64,000 nucleotides of DNA from Paenibacillus etheri (lineage in GTDB: Bacteria; Bacillota; Bacilli; Paenibacillales; Paenibacillaceae). How positions within the stretch are numbered: position 1 is the stretch's first letter; the number at the start of each line of letters is the position of its first letter. Below are positions 17,517 through 26,863 of this stretch, one piece after another. Both the position numbers and the translations under genes were made by a program. Where the stretch lies: NCBI RefSeq assembly GCF_001012825.1, contig NZ_LCZJ02000054.1, forward strand, positions 1 to 64,000. Reading direction: 5' to 3'. The notes beneath the pieces are model-generated. The model saw only the letters and a list, made by a program, of their open reading frames with translations, searched no databases and was not told the origin of the DNA.

Positions 17517-18578
17517 TTATACGTATACCAAGCTATCTAAAATTTCTTGTACACTAAGTTCTGCGCAAGCCATTGATGTATCCGCGACTCCGTAATACAT
17601 TTTGACAACATCGCCTTCCACAAGTGCCCCGCAAGAGAATACAACATCACCGAAGAATCCATTCTTCTCATAATCTGCTTCAGGCTCCATGATAGGAGCA
17701 TTGGAACGCGCAATCACCTTCGAGGGATCATCTAAATCCAATAGGACTGCCCCCATGCAATAACGATGTTCCAGCGTCGCCCCATGGTACAGCTCCAACC
17801 AACCTTTTTCGGTCTTGAACGGGACCGCACCGCCGCCGATCCGTCCACTATCCCACATACCGTCACGCAAACCGATCAGATGCTTATGATTGCCCCAATA
17901 TAATAAATTGTCCGATTCAGCGATCCATATTTCCGGATTTCCCGTGCTTTTCGTCGTTGGACGGTGCAATGCATAATATTTGCCGTTAATTTTCTCCGGG
18001 AAAATCAATACGTCTTTATTATCAGGCCCAAAGATCATGCCATGATGAGTTACATTCACGAAATCTTTAGTTGATACCAGCGATTCTCCAACACCTACAG
18101 GAGAGACTGCCGAGAAATAAATATAGTAGGTATCCCCAATTTGAGTTACGCGGGGATCTTCCACCCCGAAGGTCTCCAGTGAATTAGAAGGGTACACAAA
18201 TGGCTTCTCATCTACCGAAAAATGATGTCCATCTTTACTACGGGCAATTCGGATGTAAGATAATGAAGTCAAGTACTGGAATGTAGCACTAGCGGATTTA
18301 TTCTTGATCACACGCGGATCAGTGAAGTCGAAACGCTCATCATCTGTATTCAGATCCATGATTTCCAATTCATTGGTCTCTGGATTATAAATCGGAGCTT
18401 TCACAATCTTTGGATCCTTGCTGATCGGACGTTCCGCTACACGAAGAAACATTAATATTTCACCATTATAGCTGGCGATACCAGCATTAAATGCACCAAT
18501 TACTTCAAAGTCATCGTGATACGGCTTGACGTCCGCTGGTGTAATTAGTGGATTTTGTTCGTAACGATAGATTTTCAT
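17517..18578 (-). CDS. GH130 beta-mannoside phosphorylase
   Basis: This 353-residue five-bladed propeller enzyme of family GH130 phosphorolyses beta-mannosides to mannose 1-phosphate. GVEDPRVTQIGDTYYI carries the catalytic Asp, and RIGGGAVPFKTEKGWLELYHG and FFGDVVFSCG are family signatures. It lies between a DUF1861 protein and a beta-mannosidase in the importer operon. The 353-residue length fits the subgroup that acts on beta-1,2-mannooligosaccharides, but beta-1,4 substrates cannot be excluded. It is cytoplasmic. AAGGGAG precedes the ATG. Confidence 0.88.
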   Translation of the reverse strand: MKIYRYEQNPLITPADVKPYHDDFEVIGAFNAGIASYNGEILMFLRVAERPISKDPKIVKAPIYNPETNELEIMDLNTDDERFDFTDPRVIKNKSASATFQYLTSLSYIRIARSKDGHHFSVDEKPFVYPSNSLETFGVEDPRVTQIGDTYYIYFSAVSPVGVGESLVSTKDFVNVTHHGMIFGPDNKDVLIFPEKINGKYYALHRPTTKSTGNPEIWIAESDNLLYWGNHKHLIGLRDGMWDSGRIGGGAVPFKTEKGWLELYHGATLEHRYCMGAVLLDLDDPSKVIARSNAPIMEPEADYEKNGFFGDVVFSCGALVEGDVVKMYYGVADTSMACAELSVQEILDSLVYV

Positions 18579-18614
18579 GTTGTAATAACTCCCTTAACCA
18601 AATGGATTTCATAT

Positions 18615-19559
18615 TTACAAAACTTCAAATTGAGCAAATGGATCAGGGATTACTGCACATTGTGCTTCCGCATCGCTGATTCCTGCATATATGTGAGCTG
18701 TACCGTCTTGATGGCGTACAAGCCCACCGCTAAATACGACATCCGCCAAATCAGGCCGTTTGGTAGCACCTGGTAAGAACTGATTACGTACAGCAATTAA
18801 TTGAATATCCGAGTATTCACCCGTCGCCGGATCGATAGCGAATACCATCGGGTAATAGTGACGATCGCCCGCATCATCAAAAGATGCGATATGCCCAAGA
18901 ACACCGAGAAGTCCGTTCTTCAGCAAGTGTGCTTCATTCGCACCGCCCCACTCTTCATCAACAAACTGTCCTTCCAATAACGGTGTTTCTTCGATCAATG
19001 GAATGGATAACGCCTCCAACGATGCAATGCGGGTAAAGCCGATTTTACCGCGTCCTCCTTTATCTCCTTGAGGGCGGGTCAGTACTCCGATGCTATCTTT
19101 CAGGTCAACTAGGCGCAGATCTTTCATGCCATCTGGACCTTTAAAGAATAATGCTAAGCTCGCGATGTTCTTCCCGCGGTAGAATACTGTACGCCACATT
19201 AAGGCATCAGCTTTTACTGGGTGTGGATAAATTTGAACGCCTCCAACAATCAATTCTCCATTGATTTTCGTAAAAAACGGATCTTGAAGTTCAAAGATAG
19301 GTGCACCTTCACGGGGAACCCACTGTCCATCACGTTCGACAAAAAAAACGACATTGGAATGCTCACTATCACGGGATTCAACCCGACCAGCAATCACCCA
19401 CTCACCTTCATCTTGGAAGGGTGCTGTAATGTTGTAGACATCTTTGTGCTCTACACCTGTGAATTTTATTTTTTGTGTATTGGTTACGGATACGTCTTTC
19501 ATCGCGTATTCCGTGAGCAGTTGTTCACATGTCTTCACAGCATTCTTGTACAGTTTCAT
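18615..19559 (-). CDS. DUF1861 beta-propeller protein
   Basis: This 314-residue protein of the DUF1861 family is often found beside GH130 enzymes and has a similar propeller fold. EGEWVIAGRVESRDSEHSNV, LQDPFFTKINGELIVGGV and DVVFSGGLVRHQDG are glycosidase-like propeller repeats. The Asp in QDPFF sits where GH130 and GH43-type enzymes have a catalytic Asp. A role as a mannoside-processing or -sensing protein is inferred from context; no activity is established by sequence. It is 36 bases upstream of the GH130 gene in the same operon. Confidence 0.75.
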   Translation of the reverse strand: MKLYKNAVKTCEQLLTEYAMKDVSVTNTQKIKFTGVEHKDVYNITAPFQDEGEWVIAGRVESRDSEHSNVVFFVERDGQWVPREGAPIFELQDPFFTKINGELIVGGVQIYPHPVKADALMWRTVFYRGKNIASLALFFKGPDGMKDLRLVDLKDSIGVLTRPQGDKGGRGKIGFTRIASLEALSIPLIEETPLLEGQFVDEEWGGANEAHLLKNGLLGVLGHIASFDDAGDRHYYPMVFAIDPATGEYSDIQLIAVRNQFLPGATKRPDLADVVFSGGLVRHQDGTAHIYAGISDAEAQCAVIPDPFAQFEVL

Positions 19560-19576
19560 AATAAGAAAATTCCTCT

Positions 19577-21232
19577 CTATTCAAATAATAGCGGCGCACG
19601 CATCCATATTGCGGCTTCATTCGGCAACAGCGTTATAAGGTCTGTACCGCTCACTGTTTCTCGGCGGCTTGATAATACACAAGTTGCTTCCCCATCCAGC
19701 AATTCACTAGGATCAATCTGTACACTCTGCGAATCATAATTCAAGGCTACGAGTGCTCTAGTATTGAGTTTTTTCAATGTTCTTACATATAAAATAAGAT
19801 TGCCTCTGCGTTCTAGCACGTCATAATCCCCGAACTGAAACACATCCTGTGTATTACGCAAGTGGAGAAGTTGTCTATAATAATGAAGCAATGAATTCGG
19901 TTGATTCCATTCGGACTCCACGTTCAATTGTTCATAATTCGTGCCCATGCCAATCCATGGTGTTCCTGACGTAAACCCACCATGTGGACTTGCGTTCCAT
20001 TGCATTGGGGAGCGAGACGCATCTCTTCCCTTCGCATTCGCAATTTCCAGAGCTTCCGCCCAGGTAGCCCCCCGCTGTAGTGCGATTTCATATGCGTTCA
20101 ATCCTTGAATATCCCGCATATCTTCCAGCTTATGGGCTACGAAATTCCGCATCCCAATCTCTTCACCGAAATATAGGAAAGGTACCCCTTTTGCGGTCAA
20201 GACCAACGTTGCCATAAGGCGGGCCCGTTCTTCCTCAATCTCCGCGTCCCCTTCACCAAATCGCGAAATTACGCGATCCATATCATGACTGCCGAAGAAT
20301 AAAGTAGGAATTTGATCTGCACGGTGCACCTTCTCCATCGTCTTAAGCTCGGCGAACAAATTCTCTGGACTAAATACCTTCTGGCTTCCCAGATTGAAAT
20401 TAAAGACCACATCAAACTTACCCGTTCCGCTGTAACGCCTCAGCATATCCATATCTTCAGAGCCGACCTCACCCACCATGAACATTCCGCTATGCGCATG
20501 AACAAACCTACTAATTTCCTCGATGGCATCCATAATTCCATCTTGATTCTGATCATGTACATGCTTCTGCTCACCCGTTACTTCATCCATCGGGTTATCC
20601 GGGAATTGATTGGACACCGATAAGAAGTTGATAACATCTAACCGGAACCCGCTTACGCCTTTACCCAGCCAATAGACCATAATATCCTTCATCGCTTCTT
20701 TTACTTCCGGATTTGCCCAGTTCAAATCAACCTGTTCTTTCGCAAACCCATGATAGTAATACTGTTCCGTAGCAGCATCCCATTCCCACGCGGTTCCACC
20801 AAAAGATGATTCCCAGTTATTTGGAACTCCGCCGTTCACAGCGTCCTTCCAAATGTACCAATCCCGCTTCGGATTTGTCTTTGAGGATCGGGATTCCTTG
20901 AACCACGCATGCTCTGAAGACGTATGATTCAGGACAAGATCGGCGATCACTCTGATCCCACGGTTCTTCGCTTCCTGAATAAACCGTTCGAAATCTTCCA
21001 TCGTTCCAAAGTCTGGATCAATCTGGCAATAATCCGCAATGTCATACCCGTTATCTACTTTTGGAGACTTATAGAATGGTGTTAGCCAAATACCCCCGAT
21101 GCCAAGATCCCGCAAATAATCCAGTTTGGAAGTAAGACCGTCGAAATCACCAATCCCATCCCCGTTACTATCACAGAAGCTTGGCATATACACTTCATAG
21201 AATACCGCCCTTTTCCACCACGGCTTTTCCAA
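19577..21232 (-). CDS. Alpha-glucosidase / oligo-1,6-glucosidase-like, GH13
   Basis: This 551-residue GH13 enzyme has conserved region I VIADLVLNHTS, region II GFRLDVINF (nucleophile Asp), region III FMVGEVG (acid/base Glu) and region IV FFGSHDMDR (transition-state Asp). The N-terminus WWKRAVFYEVYMPSFCDSNG and calcium-site DSNGDGIGD are typical of oligo-1,6-glucosidases and trehalulose-type hydrolases. It is cytoplasmic. TTG at 21232 is the start, preceded by AGGAGGGG. Its presence in a mannoside operon suggests the imported glycan also carries alpha-linked glucose. Specificity is not certain. Confidence 0.85.
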   Translation of the reverse strand: MEKPWWKRAVFYEVYMPSFCDSNGDGIGDFDGLTSKLDYLRDLGIGGIWLTPFYKSPKVDNGYDIADYCQIDPDFGTMEDFERFIQEAKNRGIRVIADLVLNHTSSEHAWFKESRSSKTNPKRDWYIWKDAVNGGVPNNWESSFGGTAWEWDAATEQYYYHGFAKEQVDLNWANPEVKEAMKDIMVYWLGKGVSGFRLDVINFLSVSNQFPDNPMDEVTGEQKHVHDQNQDGIMDAIEEISRFVHAHSGMFMVGEVGSEDMDMLRRYSGTGKFDVVFNFNLGSQKVFSPENLFAELKTMEKVHRADQIPTLFFGSHDMDRVISRFGEGDAEIEEERARLMATLVLTAKGVPFLYFGEEIGMRNFVAHKLEDMRDIQGLNAYEIALQRGATWAEALEIANAKGRDASRSPMQWNASPHGGFTSGTPWIGMGTNYEQLNVESEWNQPNSLLHYYRQLLHLRNTQDVFQFGDYDVLERRGNLILYVRTLKKLNTRALVALNYDSQSVQIDPSELLDGEATCVLSSRRETVSGTDLITLLPNEAAIWMRAPLLFE

Positions 21233-21255
21233 TCGTTAACCCCTCCTGTGCTGAC

Positions 21256-22095
21256 CTATTTCAAGTTAAATTGCATGCCTTCCTGGAATTTCTTGCCGAA
21301 AATAATGAACAAAATAATGATTGGCAAGGTGAGCATCACTGCACCGGCATACATCGGACCCGGATACGCTTGATACGGACCGAACATCTGAGATAATAAG
21401 ACGTTCAATGTTAACATGCCGTCACTTCGGACAACGATCATATCCCATAGGAGCTCTGTCCAACGTTCCATTAGCAGGAATAGAAATACAACGGTCGTAA
21501 TGGACTTCGACATCGGCATCATAATCTTATACAAGATTTTGAAATCGGATGCCCCATCCAGCTTGGCAGCTTCAATGAAGGCGTCGGGTACTGCCTTAAA
21601 GAAGTTGGTATACATGAAGATCCCCCATAAACTCATCGCCTTGGGAATAATGAGCGCCCAATACGTATCGAACAGTCCTACTTTTTGAATAATCAAAAAG
21701 TTAGGGATGATCAGAATGATTGCCGGGAAGAACATATGAAACAACACAAAGTTGTTAATAGAGTCTCTCCCGCGGAATTTCAGCTTCGCCAACGCATAAG
21801 CGACCATAATCGCGAACATCATCATTAAGGCCGTAGATACCAATGAAACGAACACACTGTTAAAGAAGGCGTGGATCCATGGTCTTGTAATCCCGGTCTC
21901 ACCACCTGTAAAGAGCCATTGATACGAGCGCAGCGTAAATTTCGTCGGTATCAGCTTCCGATCTACCTGTGACCAATCTGCAAGTGAGTTCAATACCATA
22001 TATAAATAGGGGAATACCATAATCACGAGCAGTACGATCGCAATCAGATAGCGGATCGACAGCCGGAGCTTGATGTTTGAATTAGACCCAACCAT
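21256..22095 (-). CDS. Carbohydrate ABC transporter permease, MalG type
   Basis: This 279-residue protein has six membrane helices. The EAA loop near EAAKLDGASDFKILYKIMMP contacts the ATPase. It pairs with the upstream MalF-type permease, overlapping it by 14 bases. No ATPase gene is present in the window, so a shared MsmX-like ATPase elsewhere must drive it. Confidence 0.9.
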   Translation of the reverse strand: MVGSNSNIKLRLSIRYLIAIVLLVIMVFPYLYMVLNSLADWSQVDRKLIPTKFTLRSYQWLFTGGETGITRPWIHAFFNSVFVSLVSTALMMMFAIMVAYALAKLKFRGRDSINNFVLFHMFFPAIILIIPNFLIIQKVGLFDTYWALIIPKAMSLWGIFMYTNFFKAVPDAFIEAAKLDGASDFKILYKIMMPMSKSITTVVFLFLLMERWTELLWDMIVVRSDGMLTLNVLLSQMFGPYQAYPGPMYAGAVMLTLPIIILFIIFGKKFQEGMQFNLK

Positions 22096-22963
22096 TGCGC
22101 TTACCCCACATTTCCAGAATTTTTCGGATCACGAAGATAGATATAAATGTCGCAACCGCAGCCATAATCGCGATAGCTGATGCGTAACCTGCCTGCAGGT
22201 TCTTAAATGCTTGACTGTATATTTCCATTTGCCATGTATTCGTAGCATAGTTTGGTCCGCCGCCTGTTAATTGGTAGACCTCAGTAAAGATACCGAATGT
22301 TGCACCAAAGGATAAAATTAAAGTTGTATAAATCGCAGGGTAAAGCAAAGGCAACGTAATTTTCCAGAACCTTTGGCTGTCCTTCACGCCATCAATCGCC
22401 GCTGCTTCATATACTTCCTGATCAATGCTCTCTAAACCTGAAGTAAGAATTAACGCATAGTAACCTGTGAATTTCCAAGCCATAATCATCGCAACGACGA
22501 ATAATGCCGAGAAAGATCCGCCGAGCCAGTCAATATCTAGACCTAACCGTTCCCTTAGAAACGTCTGAACAGGACTTGTATGTGACAAAAAACCTTTAAC
22601 AATAAGGGATGCAACAACCCCTGAGGATAGGTAAGGCAAGAAGAATCCAATAAGAAATACGGTTTTTAATTTAGGTAAGCCTTTTACAATTACTGCTACA
22701 AAAAGCGACATGGCTGTGACAATCGGTACAAATACGATCATAAATTTGTACGTTACCCAAAAGGCCGATCTTACCCCTGGTGTGCCTAATGCTTTGGTAA
22801 AGTTCTTGAATCCTACAAAATCATAAGTTGGTGAAATCAAGTCCCAGTTTGTAAAAGACAAATATAGAGACCAGATAAGCGGCCCTAAAAAAAATACAGT
22901 CGAAAAAATAAGGTAAGGGCTGGCAAAAAGCCAGCCTAACCGATTATTATTTTTTTCAATCAT
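22082..22963 (-). CDS. Carbohydrate ABC transporter permease, MalF type
   Basis: This 293-residue protein has six helices. The EAA motif is EAAAIDGVKDSQRFWKITLP. Its ATG overlaps the stop of the binding-protein gene (TAATG), so translation is coupled. It forms the channel with the MalG-type partner for mannoside oligosaccharide import. Confidence 0.9.
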   Translation of the reverse strand: MIEKNNNRLGWLFASPYLIFSTVFFLGPLIWSLYLSFTNWDLISPTYDFVGFKNFTKALGTPGVRSAFWVTYKFMIVFVPIVTAMSLFVAVIVKGLPKLKTVFLIGFFLPYLSSGVVASLIVKGFLSHTSPVQTFLRERLGLDIDWLGGSFSALFVVAMIMAWKFTGYYALILTSGLESIDQEVYEAAAIDGVKDSQRFWKITLPLLYPAIYTTLILSFGATFGIFTEVYQLTGGGPNYATNTWQMEIYSQAFKNLQAGYASAIAIMAAVATFISIFVIRKILEMWGKRNGWV

Positions 22964-24276
22964 TATTGAAGTTCCCCTTCAATCGCCTTCTTCATATTGT
23001 CCCAACCCGTTTTTGGATCAATCTCACCACGAACGACTTTGTTAAAGGCCTCTTGACCAATAAAGGTTTGCAATTCGTTGAATTTCGGATTGTCCATGGA
23101 TGGAACAGCATTCGGGATTGCTTTTGCATACTCTAGCAATACAGGCGTTTTTTCAAATACAGGTTTAAATACTTCATTCGTACCTACATCATCACGTGCT
23201 GGAGGCAAGTTTGTTTCTTGGAAAAAGGCAACATCGTTCTTGTCATCCGAGTAGACCCACTTGATGAATTCAATTGCAGCAGCTTGTTGCTCAGGGCTTG
23301 CCGATGCATAGATAACAATTCCTTTAGCATCTGCAAATGTTTTTGCATTCGCTGGATCCATACCGTCCGGAACAGGAGGCAATGTTACCTCAAAGTTCTT
23401 CTTGTACTGAAGCTCTGGATATTTCTCAGCCCATGTGCTAAAAGTCCAAGGACCGATATCTGTAAACACGCCCACGCCATTTTCGAAAGGTTCTGTTACA
23501 TTCTGAGACAACAGTCCTTTTTCCTTACGAAGATTGTCAACGAAAGAAAGAACGTCTACACCCGCTTTTTCGTCGCCTACAAAGTTGCTACCTTCAATGA
23601 ATTTGTTACCGTCTGAAGCTGCATTGTACAGCATGAAGAAGTCGAACCATCTTTTCCAAGATGTAGGGTCAGCTAAGTCAGGTTTCGCCCAAAGATATTT
23701 ATCTGGGTATTTTGCTTTTAATTTTTTCGTTGCCTCAATTACTTCGCTGTATGTTCTCGGAACTTCGTTCACTCCAGCTTCTTTCAAAATATCCGTTCTC
23801 CATCCAAACAACATCGCATTCGAGTAGATTGGGAGAACATATTGATGACCATCCGCAAATTCCCAAGGCTCAATTGTTTTGGTCATATTACGTTTTGTCA
23901 CAATATCATTGAAGCCAGCTATCGTATCCAATGGAACTAACGCTTTACTGTTTGCAAGTTGCGCTGCAAAACCACGGCTAATATTCTCAGTCATCGTAGG
24001 AGCGCTTCCACCCGCGATTGCAGCTTGGATACTTGCCTCAGAAGTAGGGGACTCCTTGATCGCACTTACATTAATTTTCACCTTAGGATTAACAGTCTCA
24101 TACTCTTTGGCAATCTTTTGCCAATATGCTTGTTGAGTCGGGTTAGGCGCTGCCCAGAACTCAATAGTTGTTACTCCATCTGCTGAAGTGCCAGAATTAT
24201 TACTCTTCGAACCACAACCAGCAAGAATTGTGAATACTAGCGTAAGTGAAATTAGTACTGCAAGCTTTTTCTTCAT
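22963..24276 (-). CDS. Sugar-binding lipoprotein of ABC importer
   Basis: This extracellular solute-binding protein of family 1 has about 437 residues. The signal peptide KKKLAVLISLTLVFTILAGC ends in a lipobox with Cys at about residue 21, followed by a Ser/Asn/Gly linker. ATG at 24276 is chosen because GGGAGG is correctly spaced and the signal peptide starts there; 21 upstream codons in frame are leader sequence. It captures the oligosaccharide for the two permeases. It is the first gene of the mannoside operon, facing the LacI gene across an operator region. Confidence 0.9.
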   Translation of the reverse strand: MKKKLAVLISLTLVFTILAGCGSKSNNSGTSADGVTTIEFWAAPNPTQQAYWQKIAKEYETVNPKVKINVSAIKESPTSEASIQAAIAGGSAPTMTENISRGFAAQLANSKALVPLDTIAGFNDIVTKRNMTKTIEPWEFADGHQYVLPIYSNAMLFGWRTDILKEAGVNEVPRTYSEVIEATKKLKAKYPDKYLWAKPDLADPTSWKRWFDFFMLYNAASDGNKFIEGSNFVGDEKAGVDVLSFVDNLRKEKGLLSQNVTEPFENGVGVFTDIGPWTFSTWAEKYPELQYKKNFEVTLPPVPDGMDPANAKTFADAKGIVIYASASPEQQAAAIEFIKWVYSDDKNDVAFFQETNLPPARDDVGTNEVFKPVFEKTPVLLEYAKAIPNAVPSMDNPKFNELQTFIGQEAFNKVVRGEIDPKTGWDNMKKAIEGELQ

Positions 24277-24340
24277 AAAATAAAACCTCCCTAAAGTATA
24301 GATGCTCTTTCGTACAGAATTCAGTAATTCAATAATCAAC

Positions 24341-24358
24341 TTTTGTAACGTTACAAAA
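24341..24358. promoter_or_regulatory. Palindromic LacI-family operator
   Basis: TTTTGTAACGTTACAAAA is a perfect 18-base palindrome with the central CG typical of LacI-family sites. It lies between the divergent LacI gene and the mannoside operon. Confidence 0.75.
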
Positions 24359-24376
24359 TTCGTTAAATCAATGTAT

Positions 24377-24390
24377 TGTAAGCGTTATAA
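24377..24390. promoter_or_regulatory. cre-like site or second LacI operator
   Basis: TGTAAGCGTTATAA fits the CcpA cre consensus TGWAARCGYTWNCW at 13 of 14 positions and also resembles the palindrome at 24341. Carbon catabolite control is plausible. Confidence 0.5.
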
Positions 24391-24492
24391 TTGCTATTAT
24401 TATAGTTTTAAGCGAAATTGTCAACCTGTTCTTCGATTTTTTATATATTAGACACAATTACACAAGATACATATTAACTTTACAAAATATTT

Positions 24493-24506
24493 TTGTAATG
24501 TTATAA
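24493..24506. promoter_or_regulatory. Third, weaker operator-like site
   Basis: TTGTAATGTTATAA lies close upstream of the LacI gene and matches the pattern TTGTAANGTTAYAA of the other two sites. It could mediate autorepression. Confidence 0.45.
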
Positions 24507-24611
24507 TAATTTAGAATTGTAATGTAGTTTTGCAGCATAATCTTTAGTATTATGAGAGACAGTATGGAAGAATATTCATTACATTTCTTATTAGAAAGGA
24601 CGTATCTTCGC

Positions 24612-25622
24612 ATGAAGGTGAAGGTAACTATGCAAGATATCGCCGATCGATTAAATATATCGAAGAACTCTGTTTCTCAGGCTCTATCTGGTAAAGATGG
24701 TGTCAGTGAAGAAACGAGGCAATTAATTATCGATGCAGCGAATGAGATGGGTTACATCTATTCGCGAGGGCGTAAAAGCACTGAAGAAGAAGTAGGAACC
24801 TTTGCTATTTTGGCATCGGAATTTGCATTTTCCAAACGCAACTTTTTTGGAGAAATTTATTTGAGTATTGAGAAGGAAGCAGCGAAGCGAAATAAGCGTA
24901 TGGTTATTCAATCTATTGATAAGCATTCTTCTGAGAATTTAATCCTGCCTCCTATATTATTGGATCAATCCGTAGAAGGAATCTTGATTCTATCCCATAT
25001 TACGAACCCTTATATTCAGGCAGTGACCAATACAGGGATTCCCACCGTGTTAATTGATCATCATCATCCTGATCTTAGGGCCGACAGTATTCTCACTAAT
25101 AATCGCTATGCCGCTTATACAGCGGTGCAGCATCTAATTGAATTGGGACATACCCGTATTGGGTTTATCGGCAACATACAATTCTCTCCAAGCTATTACG
25201 AGCGTCTGGAAGGTTATCGCCTGGCCTTATACCAGGCTGGAATTGAATACAACCCACTATGGGTATTAGATCGTGTAATAGAAGAAATGGATGATGTATT
25301 CAACGCTGTACAAGCGTTGGATAATCAGCCTACGGCTTGGTTCTGTGTCAATGACGGATTTGGGTTTTTGATCAATTCCGTTGCATACAAGCTTGGGTAT
25401 CATATCCCCCAAGATGTATCCATTGTCAGCTTCGATAATGGACAATTGTCACGAATAACAACACCGTTGACTACAACGATGGATGTAGATTTGTCTTACT
25501 TTGGAAGTAAAGCTGTGGAACAGCTTTTCTGGCGCATTGATCATCCTGAAGAGCCTTTTGTTGAAATCCTCCTTCCTACCCATCTGATCATTCGGGAATC
25601 CACACAACATCCAAATGCATAA
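24612..25622 (+). CDS. LacI-family transcriptional regulator of the mannoside operon
   Basis: This regulator has about 336 residues. The helix-turn-helix VTMQDIADRLNISKNSVSQA spans about residues 5-24, with the hinge GYIYSRGRK and a periplasmic-binding-like domain after it. ATG at 24612 is chosen because MKVKVTMQDIA is the family start; AAAGGA at 24595-24600 serves it. It is divergent from the mannoside operon with three operator-like sites between. It is expected to repress transport and hydrolase genes until a sugar is bound. The inducer is unknown. Confidence 0.9.
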   Translation: MKVKVTMQDIADRLNISKNSVSQALSGKDGVSEETRQLIIDAANEMGYIYSRGRKSTEEEVGTFAILASEFAFSKRNFFGEIYLSIEKEAAKRNKRMVIQSIDKHSSENLILPPILLDQSVEGILILSHITNPYIQAVTNTGIPTVLIDHHHPDLRADSILTNNRYAAYTAVQHLIELGHTRIGFIGNIQFSPSYYERLEGYRLALYQAGIEYNPLWVLDRVIEEMDDVFNAVQALDNQPTAWFCVNDGFGFLINSVAYKLGYHIPQDVSIVSFDNGQLSRITTPLTTTMDVDLSYFGSKAVEQLFWRIDHPEEPFVEILLPTHLIIRESTQHPNA

Positions 25623-25676
25623 AATACAGATAAACTTGCTTCCATACACCTATCTAGATAAATTCACCCATAACAC

Positions 25677-25712
25677 AAAAACCTCACCCAATGATGGGTG
25701 AGGTTTTTGTGT
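25677..25712. terminator. Bidirectional terminator
   Basis: AAAACCTCACCCA and TGGGTGAGGTTTT form a 12-13 base stem with A and T runs on both sides. It lies between the convergent LacI and GH88 genes. Confidence 0.9.
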
Positions 25713-25747
25713 AGATGTTTTGGAAGAGCGGGTGGTAGAAACTCCTA

Positions 25748-26863
25748 CTACCAATATCCTCTTATTCCGGTCTGCATGCGGATCAGCGCTTCTAGATAAT
25801 AATAGTCTCCCCAAATCATATGACCATCAGGCACGCGTTCACCTCTAACATGATAGGAACCATGCTTTAGAAGTCCCTCCGCCTCCGGATTTCCAGACGT
25901 CGCATAATGATCCACTAAGGATTTCATGCTACGGAGTAAGGCTGCTTCATAAATAGCGCGATCCGGGTCATCTGCATCCAGAAGATCCAGCAGTTCCAAA
26001 AGACCAGAAGCCGCAATGGCTGAAGCTGAGCTGTCGCGAGGGGTACCCGCTTCCAACGGCACATCGAAATCCCAATAAGCCACACTGTCCTCCGGAAGAT
26101 GGTTAATGAAATAATGGGCCAAACTTTTGGAGGTGTTAAGAAAATCTTCATCCCGTGTATAACGATAAGCTAGAGCAAATCCGTATATTCCCCACGCCTG
26201 ACCACGTGTCCAGGTCGATCCATCCTCATAGCCTTGATGTGTTCCTCCACGAATTGCACTTCCAGTAGCCGGATCAAAGTAAAAAGTATGGTAAGAGGAC
26301 GCATCCCCACGCACAAGAAACTTACGGCTTTTCATCGCATGCTGAAGAGCTATATCATAATAGCGATTGTCCCCCGTTTCCTCTGTAGCCCAGAACAGCA
26401 GTGGCAAATTCATCAAACAGTCAATAATGATACGTCCCGCATTCTCAGGATCACTCTCTAAACCCCAGGCCTGAAGAATCCCAGCTGGTTCACGCCAGCG
26501 CTTGCATAGCGTATCCGCAGCCTGCAGACCGACAGCTCGCGCCTCTTCACTGCCTGTTATTTTCCACTCTGCTACCGCAGTTAGTGAGTACAAGAAACCA
26601 ATATCATGATGGTCCAGGGCGATATGATGATCCAGACGATGCTTGAAGTCTCCTAACCAAGAAGCTGCCGCCTCCTTATAGAATGAATCTTTGCTATATT
26701 CATAAGAAAGCCACATCATGCCAACGTAGAATCCCTCTATCCAATCGTCATTATCTCCCCATTCGTATTGTTGCCCCTCTGCGATATGAGGCAGTTGGCC
26801 CGGATGGCCTACGATATTACTCCCGATCTTGCGAATAGCATCCTCAATTGCCGTTGTCCACAT
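25748..26863 (-). CDS. Unsaturated glucuronyl hydrolase, GH88
   Basis: This enzyme of about 371 residues has an alpha6/alpha6 barrel. GH88 enzymes hydrate the double bond of unsaturated uronic acids left by polysaccharide lyases. HHDIGFLYS and IDCLMNLPLLFWA hold the two conserved Asp residues, and GYEDGSTWTRGQAWGIYG is a family signature. ATG at 26863 is chosen because GGAAAGGAG is well spaced; the frame upstream overlaps the DUF2264 gene end by 20 bases. It is the last gene of a transport and two-component operon. It has no signal peptide, so it is cytoplasmic. Confidence 0.87.
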   Translation of the reverse strand: MWTTAIEDAIRKIGSNIVGHPGQLPHIAEGQQYEWGDNDDWIEGFYVGMMWLSYEYSKDSFYKEAAASWLGDFKHRLDHHIALDHHDIGFLYSLTAVAEWKITGSEEARAVGLQAADTLCKRWREPAGILQAWGLESDPENAGRIIIDCLMNLPLLFWATEETGDNRYYDIALQHAMKSRKFLVRGDASSYHTFYFDPATGSAIRGGTHQGYEDGSTWTRGQAWGIYGFALAYRYTRDEDFLNTSKSLAHYFINHLPEDSVAYWDFDVPLEAGTPRDSSASAIAASGLLELLDLLDADDPDRAIYEAALLRSMKSLVDHYATSGNPEAEGLLKHGSYHVRGERVPDGHMIWGDYYYLEALIRMQTGIRGYW

